Assembly: GCA_003154025.1 (NCBI GenBank)
Contig: PMCE01000571.1
Location: 1 to 6,185 of the forward strand
From: Syntrophaceae bacterium
GTDB lineage: Bacteria > Desulfobacterota > SM23-61
DNA: 6,185 nt
Direction of reading: 5' to 3'
Shown here: one piece after another, positions 1 to 5,662 of the stretch
How the letters are laid out: every line of letters starts with the position of its first letter
Numbering within the stretch: the first letter of the stretch is position 1
Notes under the pieces: model-generated
What the model saw: only the letters and a program-made list of their open reading frames with translations
Told to the model about the DNA's origin: nothing
Databases searched by the model: none
Made by a program: the position numbers and the translations under genes

Positions 1-1284
1 GCACGATTCCTCCAGTACCACGCGGTTTTGGACTTCATCGTTGACCGGGGTGAGCTGCGAGGGCTCGTGGTCCTCGATTGGGTAGATGGCCAGGCAGAGG
101 TATGGGAATGCGACACGGTGATTTTGGGCACGGGAGGAGCCCCGGGAATCTATCGTCTGCATACCAATCCCCCCGGACAAAGCGGTGATGGAATGGCCTT
201 AATCCTGCGGGCCGGGGGAGAGTTGGTGGACATGGAGTTCATGCAGATGTATCCCACCGTCCTCGTTCATCCGCCGGCGGCCTACGGGATGGATTTCCCC
301 AGCGGCCTTCTCCTGGGCGCGGGGGCCCGGCTTTTGAATCGACGGGGGGAGGAATTCTTCCACCGCTGGGAAGCAAGACCCATCGGCCGCGCCACCCGGG
401 ATGTCCTGGCCCGGGCCATTGCCCGGGAGATTGCCGCCGGGGGGGGAACCGATTCCGGAGGGGTAATCCTCGACGCCCGCAACATTCCTCAGGCGTTTGA
501 GAACGACCGCTATGTACGATTCCTACAGGAATTAGGTGCTGACCCGACAAAAGAACCGCAGCAGGTAGCTCCCGGGGCTCACTATTCCCTTGGCGGGGTA
601 AGGGTTCGTCCCCCGACCGCCTGCGAGGGCATTGCCGGTATCTTCGCCGCAGGGGAGGTCGTCGGCGGAGTCCATGGGGCCAACCGCCTCGCGGGAAACG
701 CCCTGCCGGAGACGCAAGTCTTCGGTGCCCTGGCCGGGCAGGAGGCCCTTGCCTTCCTACAGAAGCGGAAGAGATCAGGGGAGGGGAAAGGAATGGACAT
801 GAAGCCGACGCCGGCGTGTCGGACGCCTCAGAAGGGAGACTCTGTTCTTTGGGACACGATCAACGCAGCCAGATCCAGGTCATCGGGCTGCTCCATCGGA
901 GACCTGGGAGGGAAGCTGCGAGACCTCATGCAGGAATATGCCGCGGTGATCCGCACCGGCTCCGGTTTGAAAAAAGCCCTGGAAGGGCTGAAGGACTTGC
1001 GCTCGGCCTTCCATGAACAGCTTTATTTGCCCGGTCGGCCTGAGAGGTGGCATCCGGAATGGCTGGCCGCCCTCGAAATGGCCAACATGCTGGAAGTCTC
1101 CCAGGCGTTACTCGCCAGCGCTTTAGTCCGAACCGAAAGCCGAGGCGCCCATTACCGGGATGATTACCCTGACTTGGACGAAGCCTGGAAGGGGCACAAT
1201 CTCATCGTCCAGGGACATGGACAAAAGATGACCGTTTCCCGCCTCGACCGCGCTTTCAGGGAGAGGAGGAAGGTGTGGCCATGA
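1..1284 (+). CDS. FAD-dependent succinate dehydrogenase/fumarate reductase-type flavoprotein (5' partial)
   Basis: This is the C-terminal ~427 residues of an FAD_binding_2 family oxidoreductase (SdhA/FrdA/NadB superfamily). The frame is open from base 1, so the gene starts upstream; TTG at 28 is only an internal leucine codon. The FAD-binding GxGxxG region is not in the window. Visible family blocks are ILGTGGAPG, a TRD arginine (codon 397) matching the catalytic Arg of FrdA, the HYSLGG histidine (codon 580), the GEVVGGVHGANRLAGNAL block with its substrate-binding Arg (codon 685), and a C-terminal helical domain ending in a RTESRGAHYRDDYP motif typical of Succ_DH_flav_C. The usual length is 540-600 residues, so roughly 120-170 are missing. 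The HPT motif reads MYPT (codon 250), so the substrate may not be fumarate or succinate. The stop overlaps the next start (ATGA), implying translational coupling to the [2Fe-2S] protein. L-aspartate oxidase is a less likely alternative. Family confidence is high; substrate is unknown. Confidence 0.93.
   Translation, partial: ARFLQYHAVLDFIVDRGELRGLVVLDWVDGQAEVWECDTVILGTGGAPGIYRLHTNPPGQSGDGMALILRAGGELVDMEFMQMYPTVLVHPPAAYGMDFPSGLLLGAGARLLNRRGEEFFHRWEARPIGRATRDVLARAIAREIAAGGGTDSGGVILDARNIPQAFENDRYVRFLQELGADPTKEPQQVAPGAHYSLGGVRVRPPTACEGIAGIFAAGEVVGGVHGANRLAGNALPETQVFGALAGQEALAFLQKRKRSGEGKGMDMKPTPACRTPQKGDSVLWDTINAARSRSSGCSIGDLGGKLRDLMQEYAAVIRTGSGLKKALEGLKDLRSAFHEQLYLPGRPERWHPEWLAALEMANMLEVSQALLASALVRTESRGAHYRDDYPDLDEAWKGHNLIVQGHGQKMTVSRLDRAFRERRKVWP
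1264..1269 (+). promoter_or_regulatory. Ribosome binding site of the [2Fe-2S] protein gene
   Basis: AGGAGG lies inside the end of the flavoprotein gene. It is 11 nt before the ATG at 1281 and 5 nt before an in-frame GTG at 1275. A second purine run (AAGG, 1270-1273) is 7 nt before the ATG. I prefer the ATG because it gives the ATGA overlap with the upstream stop and a normal SdhB-like beginning, but the GTG start, adding two residues, cannot be excluded. Confidence 0.65.
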
Positions 1285-1610
1285 AAGTTCTCTGCCGCGT
1301 TCTTCGGCAAACCCCCGACGACCCTCCCCATTGGGCCGAGTACCATGCAGAAGTGGAGGAAGGCGCAACTGTTTTAGACCTTCTGCGATCCATATCCCGG
1401 CAGGATCCGGGACTGGCCTATACGGCTCATCACTGCAAGCTGGGCATCTGCGCAGGCTGCCGGATGGTCGTCAACGGCCGGAAACGACTGGCGTGCCGGA
1501 CCCTCGTTCGATCCTCTCTGGTTCGGCTGCAACCCGTGCCCGGGCTCCCGGTGATAAAGGATCTGCTGGTGGACCTGCTGGCCTCGCCCAAGAAAAGAGT
1601 CATCTCCTGA
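1281..1610 (+). CDS. Stand-alone [2Fe-2S] ferredoxin-domain protein (SdhB/FrdB N-domain-like)
   Basis: This 109-residue protein matches the N-terminal plant-type ferredoxin domain (Fer2_3) of succinate dehydrogenase/fumarate reductase iron-sulfur subunits. The cluster ligands are Cys52, Cys57, Cys60 and Cys72 (C-x4-C-x2-C-x11-C, the spacing of E. coli SdhB), in HHCKLGICAGCRMVVNG followed by RLAC. The LPVIKDLLVD stretch at 89-98 corresponds to the conserved SdhB linker before the second domain. The protein ends about 11 residues later, so the ~110-residue helical domain with the [4Fe-4S] and [3Fe-4S] clusters is absent. No cysteine-rich continuation is seen in any + frame up to 1760, which argues against a simple frameshift. 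It overlaps the flavoprotein stop by ATGA and is probably its electron partner. Direct electron transfer to a quinone site is unlikely without the second domain, so another acceptor must be involved (inference). Confidence 0.88.
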   Translation: MKVLCRVLRQTPDDPPHWAEYHAEVEEGATVLDLLRSISRQDPGLAYTAHHCKLGICAGCRMVVNGRKRLACRTLVRSSLVRLQPVPGLPVIKDLLVDLLASPKKRVIS

Positions 1611-1633
1611 CCTGGCATAGCCAGAACCAAAGA

Positions 1634-1711
1634 GGATCTTGCAGGGGGCCCGCGAAACGCGCGCCGCCCGCCGGGGAAGTGGACACCCATAAGGGGCCAC
1701 CCCTGCAATCC
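1634..1711. repeat. Long-looped inverted repeat in the convergent intergenic region
   Basis: The arm TTGCAGGGG at 1639-1647 is perfectly complementary to CCCCTGCAA at 1700-1708. Allowing a two-base bulge, GGA (1634-1636) also pairs with TCC (1709-1711). The 52-nt loop contains a small CGCG-AAA-CGCG hairpin (1651-1661). It sits between the stop of the [2Fe-2S] gene and the convergent stop of gspB, where a bidirectional terminator would be expected. No T-run follows on either strand, so I do not call it an intrinsic terminator. Confidence 0.35.
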
Positions 1712-1761
1712 GTCCAGGGAGACCCCGCGCCTTCCGGTTGAAGCTATTTCAGGCGTTGCTT

Positions 1762-2655
1762 CTAAAACACGGAAATTTCGAAAGACTGGCCTTTGTGCAG
1801 GAAGCGAACCTTGGTGGGAAAAATCTCCACGACCTTCACGCCTTCAATCATCGTTCCCTCGGTTAAGAATGACCCGTTGATCACCACGCGGCGTTTGGAG
1901 GGCTCTTCATGCCAGACGATCCCCGTTATTTTCAAAGGGGGGGGAGTGGAGGAATTTTCATCAACTGCCTGGAGCCCGGGTTTCTTGGCAATCCCGGAGG
2001 AGGCCTCGACTTCCTGGGGCAGTGCATTCTGGCTTGGCTTTTTCTCCGCCGGCGAGGCTGCCGGGGCCGAGACTTTAGAGGGTACCTGGCCGGGCTCGGT
2101 TCGGACATCCCGGGCCGGGGCGCCCGAAGGGGGAACCGCCGCAACCTGCTGCTGCGGATCAGGAGGAGTCACGGGGACCGGAGGAGACGATTTCTCCATG
2201 ACGGGTGCCTTCGGGGGACCTGCTGCAACGTTCTTTGAGGGCACCGGAGACTTTTCGGGTGAAGGGGGGGAATGCTTATCCGGAGAGCCGGTTCGCAGGG
2301 GAACAGCAGCGGCCTGTTTCCTCAGTACGGGAGGGCTCGCCGGGGCGGAAGGCAGGGGTTTCGAAGAGGGGCCGGGCTTGGGCGGGGCCGCCAGGGTCGA
2401 CTGATTCGGTCCAGGGGAAATGGAGGGCGACTGCGGCGCCGGCTTCCCCCGAATGCCGACCCCGACCACCACGGCGTAGGTCAGGCCTGCCGTAACCAGG
2501 GCCGTGAGGGAGAGGGCGATGATATACAGATTTTTTCTTTTCGGGGGACCGGCGTGATCGGGCCTGAGAATTTCGGAGGCGATGTGGGGGATCCCCTTGC
2601 GGCGGGAGGCCTTCTCGCGGTCGAGTTTTCTCAAAGCATCGAGGATGAGGCTCAT
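1762..2655 (-). CDS. gspB: Type II secretion assembly protein GspB
   Basis: This 297-residue protein has the layout of GspB/ExeB. It has a short cytoplasmic N-terminus beginning MSLILDALRKLDREK, typical of the family, then one membrane segment at about residues 43-66 (IIALSLTALVTAGLTYAVVV). A proline/alanine/serine-rich periplasmic linker of about 160 residues (71-230) follows, then a compact C-terminal T2SSB domain (231-297) with LKITGIVWHEEPSKRRVVIN and GVKVVEIFPTKVRF. In ExeAB of Aeromonas the partner ATPase GspA and GspB form an inner-membrane complex that helps place the secretin in the peptidoglycan. The ATG overlaps the gspA stop (ATGA on the - strand). Its own Shine-Dalgarno is weak (GCAGG), so translation is probably coupled to gspA. 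The linker is low-complexity and conserved only in composition; family assignment relies on the two ends and the neighbour. Confidence 0.9.
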   Translation of the reverse strand: MSLILDALRKLDREKASRRKGIPHIASEILRPDHAGPPKRKNLYIIALSLTALVTAGLTYAVVVGVGIRGKPAPQSPSISPGPNQSTLAAPPKPGPSSKPLPSAPASPPVLRKQAAAVPLRTGSPDKHSPPSPEKSPVPSKNVAAGPPKAPVMEKSSPPVPVTPPDPQQQVAAVPPSGAPARDVRTEPGQVPSKVSAPAASPAEKKPSQNALPQEVEASSGIAKKPGLQAVDENSSTPPPLKITGIVWHEEPSKRRVVINGSFLTEGTMIEGVKVVEIFPTKVRFLHKGQSFEISVF

Positions 2656-4292
2656 TCTTGACCTGCCGCCAGTCTTGGGACACCGAAGCGATCGATGGAG
2701 CCATACAAGAGCATGAGGGTTTTGCTCCCCACGATCCCGTCCTGCTCGATTCCCTTCGCTGTCTGGAACGCCTTGACGGCTGAAAAAGTATCTCCGTCGT
2801 ATACCCCGGTCAAGGGAATGGTGGAGGCTCCTGCTTCCTGTAGAAGGCCTTGAAGACGTTTGATGTTGCTTCCCCTAGACCCCGGGCCAATCCCGGTCAG
2901 GAGATTCAGGGGATCTTTCCAGAGCAGGAAGCCCTGTCCGGACCAGTATTTTTCCACCTCGCCCAAGGCCAGGAATTTCCTCCCGGCAATCGGAGGGTCC
3001 ACGAAAAATCCTTCCTCCTTCCGGCCCACCAAAGATAGGAAGCGCTTCCCCGGGATGCCCGGAAGATAGAGTTCAAGCGCCGCCGGATAACCGATGCGGA
3101 GCAGGCCGTTCAGGTTTCCGGAAAATGCGTACAGCCGGAGATCCCGGTCCTGAGCTGCGCTTTCCATCCCGCGGACTGGTTCGAAGGAACTGTTCTCGGG
3201 AATGGGGCGAGCCTTCCAGAGGCCGGCTAGGGTGTTGAATGCCCTTCGGGCGCTTTCCGACTCGGAGACTTTTCCGAATTCCGCTACCATGGTCTTGCTG
3301 GAATCTTCCGCAGCCGGGATGGGATATCTTTTCGCCCCCTCCTCTTTCGCCTGCACCTGTGGCGAGGGATTGAGGGCGGGGATCAAATTCCGTCCCGCAT
3401 AATAGAAGCCCGCCGCCAGTAGGCCCAATAGAACAACAAAAATGGGAATCCAAATCAGGGGCCTTTTCATGGAAAAGAGACTTGTCTCCTTTTTCAGGTC
3501 TTTGATCCCCGCGGCTGCAATGGAGGAGGTGATCTTGGCCGTGTCCCGGGCATAGGCGGCCAGAAGGATCCGGTCGCAGGCCGCATTGGTGAGACGCGGA
3601 AGCCCCTGGGAATACCGGTAGATCCGCTTCAGCGCTCCCTGGGTAAAGAGGACCGCTCCCTTTCCTCCGGCAACGGCAAGCCGGTGGTTTATGTATTCGG
3701 CGGTATCTTCAAAGGTCATGGGCTGTAGGTCACACCGCACGGTGATGCGCTGGCTGAGTTGCCGCATGTCCTTCCTTTCCAGGACCTGGCCGAGTTCGGG
3801 CTGTCCGGCCAGAATGATCTGGATCAGCTTTTCCCGGTCCGTCTCCAGGTTCGAGATCAGCCGGATCTGCTCGAGCGCCGGCGGTTCCAGGTTCTGGGCC
3901 TCGTCGATGATGAGGACTACGGTGCGTCCTTGATCATTCTCCCGGAGAAGAAATTGGTTCAGGGCTTCCAAAGGGCCCGAACCGGGTGTGCCGGGGAAGG
4001 GAATGCCGAATTCCCGGTTTATGTTCTGAAGAAGCCTGCGGGGCGATTGACTGGGGTTGAAGATCAAGGCCGTCCGGTGGTGCTCGGCGTCAAGCTGGCT
4101 GAGGAGGACCCGCAAAACGGTGGTCTTCCCCGATCCCACCTCTCCCGTCAGGGCGATGAACCCGGTGCGGTTGTTAATACCATAGAGGAGGTGCGCAAAG
4201 GCTTCCTGGTGAGGCTTGCTCAGGAAGACAAAACGAGGGTCGGGGGTCAGATTAAATGGCTTTTCCCGGAAACCATAAAATTCGAGGTACAT
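2652..4292 (-). CDS. gspA: Type II secretion ATPase GspA/ExeA with peptidoglycan-binding domain
   Basis: This 546-residue protein begins MYLEFYGFREKPFNLTPDPR, the hallmark ExeA/GspA N-terminus. The AAA ATPase domain has Walker A GEVGSGKT (50-57), Walker B VVLIIDE (125-131), a sensor-1-like ILAGQPEL (160-167) and a sensor-2-like GLPR (230-233). A single membrane segment lies at about 278-300, after a Lys-rich stretch. The periplasmic part holds a degenerate C39-peptidase-like region (about 375-460, ending FLLWKDP) and a PG_binding_1 domain (about 473-530, containing GVYDGDTFSAVKAFQ and GIEQDGIVGSKT). ExeA is known to bind peptidoglycan and act with ExeB in secretin assembly. An in-frame TTG lies one codon upstream (4295), but ATG at 4292 fits the family start. 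The Shine-Dalgarno is poor (ACGGG). No other gsp genes occur in the window, so the secretion operon lies elsewhere. Confidence 0.95.
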   Translation of the reverse strand: MYLEFYGFREKPFNLTPDPRFVFLSKPHQEAFAHLLYGINNRTGFIALTGEVGSGKTTVLRVLLSQLDAEHHRTALIFNPSQSPRRLLQNINREFGIPFPGTPGSGPLEALNQFLLRENDQGRTVVLIIDEAQNLEPPALEQIRLISNLETDREKLIQIILAGQPELGQVLERKDMRQLSQRITVRCDLQPMTFEDTAEYINHRLAVAGGKGAVLFTQGALKRIYRYSQGLPRLTNAACDRILLAAYARDTAKITSSIAAAGIKDLKKETSLFSMKRPLIWIPIFVVLLGLLAAGFYYAGRNLIPALNPSPQVQAKEEGAKRYPIPAAEDSSKTMVAEFGKVSESESARRAFNTLAGLWKARPIPENSSFEPVRGMESAAQDRDLRLYAFSGNLNGLLRIGYPAALELYLPGIPGKRFLSLVGRKEEGFFVDPPIAGRKFLALGEVEKYWSGQGFLLWKDPLNLLTGIGPGSRGSNIKRLQGLLQEAGASTIPLTGVYDGDTFSAVKAFQTAKGIEQDGIVGSKTLMLLYGSIDRFGVPRLAAGQE

Positions 4293-4341
4293 CAATGGAA
4301 CCCGTCGGAGATATTCACCGTTTCTTCGTTCCGGATAGATG

Positions 4342-4373
4342 GAAGAAGCTAGCCGCGATCCTTAGCCCTCTTC
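4342..4373 (-). other. Leader hairpin 2 upstream of gspA
   Basis: On the - strand, an arm starting GAAGAGG pairs with one ending CTTCTTC, and the inner CTA pairs with TAG. This gives about ten base pairs with one bulged G and one G-U pair, closing an 11-nt loop. It lies about 50 nt before the gspA start, inside the predicted untranslated leader. No T-run follows, so it is not a terminator. Any regulatory role is inference. Confidence 0.35.
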
Positions 4374-4385
4374 AACTCTGAACAA

Positions 4386-4412
4386 GAGCTTTGAAAGGCC
4401 AAAACAAAGCCC
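4386..4412 (-). other. Leader hairpin 1 upstream of gspA
   Basis: On the - strand GGGCTTTG pairs with CAAAGCTC (eight pairs, one of them G-U) around an 11-nt loop TTTTGGCCTTT. It begins about 14 nt after the predicted transcription start and is followed only by a mixed TTGTTC stretch, not a clean T-tract. It could be a weak attenuator or simply a 5' stabilising stem. Confidence 0.35.
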
Positions 4413-4432
4413 TTCAGGAAATGTTTCTTTAG

Positions 4433-4461
4433 ACTATATGAGAATTTAAGGGTTTAGTCAA
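4433..4461 (-). promoter_or_regulatory. Sigma-70-type promoter for gspAB
   Basis: Read on the - strand, TTGACT (4461-4456) and TATAGT (4438-4433) are separated by exactly 17 nt of AT-rich sequence. Each hexamer matches the consensus at five of six positions. The region is visibly more AT-rich than its surroundings and points toward gspA. A transcript would start near 4426, leaving a leader of about 130 nt. No operator-like dyad overlaps the hexamers. Confidence 0.75.
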
Positions 4462-4484
4462 TGAAACAGTGGTTCCGGTCCCCT

Positions 4485-4580
4485 TCACTTTTGAGATTCT
4501 CTTTCTTGAGCAAAGGCAAGGTTATGGTCCGGAAGCAAGGACCTGGCGGGCAAAAAGCATCGGCGGGAAAAGAATTCCAC
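4485..4580 (-). CDS. Possible 31-residue small ORF (weak)
   Basis: Between gspA and the racemase, a GGGAGG (4589-4594 region, - strand) stands 8 nt before a GTG at 4580. The GTG opens a 31-codon frame ending in TGA at 4485. The product (VEFFSRRCFLP...) resembles nothing I recognise and has no clear domain or membrane segment. The binding site is part of a 13-base copy of the racemase leader. It may be a fossil gene start rather than a real gene. The rest of the 4296-4621 interval holds only the promoter and leader hairpins described separately. Confidence 0.15.
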   Translation of the reverse strand: MEFFSRRCFLPARSLLPDHNLAFAQERESQK

Positions 4581-4621
4581 GCGAAGAACCTCCCGTGCTT
4601 CCGCAGAATGGGGCGGCTTCT

Positions 4622-5296
4622 TCAATAGGCGCGCATGGCCGCGAGGGCTTCGGCCATCTTCACCGCCGTGATGACGGGGTTGACCAGGGGAATGCCCGCC
4701 TCCTTTTCCGCTTCCTTCAAGAGCGCAGATTCCATGAACGCCGGAGTCAGGCATCCCAGAATCATCACCTCTGCCCCTTTGGATTTGGCTTCCTTCATGG
4801 CCCGAATGAGATGCTCCTGGGTTCTTTTCACATCCTTCCACATTTCCAAAACGGGGATGTCCAGGGAGTGACTGGAGACCAGGGGGTTCACGTCCAGGCC
4901 GGCCTCGCGCACCAGCCGTCTCTTAATCGCCGCCCGCTCCGGGGAAGTGGTGACCATGCAAAAGCGCTTATCCCCCAGAGTCCCCAGGACGAGGGACGAT
5001 TCCCCCGGCCCCACGATGGGAATGCGGGACTGTTCCCGGGCGGCTTCCAGCCCGGCGTCTCCGGCGCACCCGATGATCAGCGCATCGTATTCGTCCTGGT
5101 GCTTAAGGATGAATTTCAGGACATTGGGCATGGCCTGGTACTCATCCATGGCATTCTCGATGGCCATGGGGCCGTCTTCCACGACCCTGATTTCCACGGT
5201 CGTCCCGGGGGCCGCGATCCGGTTGAGAATTTCTTCCCGTCTTGTGATTTCCGCTGGGCTCATGCCAAGCCCGGCGAGGAGATAGCAGATCTTCAT
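4622..5296 (-). CDS. Asp/Glu/hydantoin racemase family protein
   Basis: This 224-residue protein is of the cofactor-independent two-cysteine racemase family (Asp_Glu_race, PF01177), closest in pattern to hydantoin racemase HyuA. The catalytic pair is present: Cys77 in LIIGCAGDAGLEAARE and Cys182 in MILGCLTPAF. This nearly matches Cys76 and Cys181 of rhizobial hydantoin racemases. The IPIVGPGES loop (92-100) and IPLVNPVITAVKMAE near the end also fit. Length is normal for the family (220-250). I chose ATG 5296 because GGGAGG lies 6 nt upstream and MKICYLLAG is a natural beta-strand start. A longer frame to 5359 only translates a palindromic repeat. It is predicted cytoplasmic. The substrate could be a hydantoin, allantoin, an amino acid or a maleate-like acid; context does not decide. 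It is monocistronic as far as seen, with no clear promoter or terminator. Confidence 0.88.
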   Translation of the reverse strand: MKICYLLAGLGMSPAEITRREEILNRIAAPGTTVEIRVVEDGPMAIENAMDEYQAMPNVLKFILKHQDEYDALIIGCAGDAGLEAAREQSRIPIVGPGESSLVLGTLGDKRFCMVTTSPERAAIKRRLVREAGLDVNPLVSSHSLDIPVLEMWKDVKRTQEHLIRAMKEAKSKGAEVMILGCLTPAFMESALLKEAEKEAGIPLVNPVITAVKMAEALAAMRAY

Positions 5297-5302
5297 GAAG
5301 AA

Positions 5303-5308
5303 CCTCCC
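5303..5308 (-). promoter_or_regulatory. Ribosome binding site of the racemase gene
   Basis: GGGAGG on the - strand, followed by TTCTTC and ATG (6-nt spacing). It fixes the start at 5296 over the more upstream in-frame ATG at 5359, which has no such site and lies inside a palindrome. Confidence 0.8.
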
Positions 5309-5342
5309 GGGTAAGAAGTGAATCGTGTCAGTGCATAGTTTT

Positions 5343-5370
5343 GTAGGGCCACGATGCATCGTGCCCCTAC
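5343..5370. repeat. 28-bp near-perfect palindrome (REP-like intergenic element)
   Basis: The core CACGATGCATCGTG (5350-5363) is a perfect 14-bp palindrome. The flanks GTAGGGC (5343-5349) and CCCCTAC (5364-5370) pair except for one C:C mismatch. Sequences of the form GTAGGGGC...GCCCCTAC recur as intergenic palindromes in many Desulfobacterota, cyanobacterial and Chloroflexota genomes (from memory). It lies about 50 nt before the racemase start with no T-run after it, so it looks like a dispersed repeat rather than a terminator. A role as a dyad operator is also possible. Confidence 0.7.
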
Positions 5371-5605
5371 GGCTCGAGCGGCAATTATTATTTCAGATTT
5401 TCACCCTCCAGCAGGGCGCGGTTCACCGAAATCCCCGCCCCCGGACCCTGCCGGACGATAACCTTATTACCGCAGAAGGTCAATTCGGAAGCTGCCTCTT
5501 TAGCGGTTTAGGGTGGACATGCGACCTCCGCTTCGGGACCGGAAATATTGGGGGAAATCAGAATTTCCTCGCCAGAACACAAACAGGCTGGGGGATCGAA
5601 ATCTT

Positions 5606-5642
5606 CCCTTTCAAGCGAGCAGAAAGGGATGACGGCCTTTCT
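5606..5642. repeat. Overlapping inverted repeats, possible second REP-like element
   Basis: CCCTTTC (5606-5612) pairs with GAAAGGG (5622-5628) around a 9-nt loop. The same GAAAGG also pairs with CCTTTC (5636-5641) in AGAAAGG/CCTTTCT (5621-5627 with 5636-5642). The two hairpins exclude each other. The GGGATGACGG ending resembles the widespread palindromic repeat class ending GGGAATGACG, so this may be a degenerate copy. Together with the first palindrome it is the only structure I see in the gene-free stretch 5297-5660; the remainder has no coding signal. Confidence 0.4.
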
Positions 5643-5662
5643 ATTACAATGATAAAAATGCT

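Noticed and set aside
28..30. TTG as the start of the flavoprotein gene
   Set aside because: The frame is open to base 1, and the family needs an N-terminal FAD-binding region of more than 100 residues, so the gene is cut by the window edge.
1611..1760. Frameshifted second half of SdhB after the [2Fe-2S] domain
   Set aside because: No CxxCxxC-rich stretch appears in any + frame before the gspB stop; the + frame continuing to 1741 gives only low-complexity Pro/Gly-rich sequence.
1793..2404. 203-codon + strand open frame
   Set aside because: It is antisense to the proline/alanine-rich linker of gspB; its Gly/Ser/Thr-rich product is a composition artefact.
3759..4352. 197-codon + strand open frame
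   Set aside because: It is antisense to the well-supported ATPase domain of gspA and has no recognisable motif.
4528..4545. GGTCC/GGACC stem downstream of the racemase as a terminator
   Set aside because: It has only five pairs with no T-run after it.
4469..5314. 281-codon + strand open frame
   Set aside because: It is antisense to the racemase gene, which has both catalytic cysteines and a good ribosome site; the product resembles no family.
5297..5359. N-terminal extension of the racemase to an ATG at 5359
   Set aside because: The extra 21 residues translate the palindrome and the ribosome binding site; GGGAGG 6 nt before 5296 fixes the shorter start.
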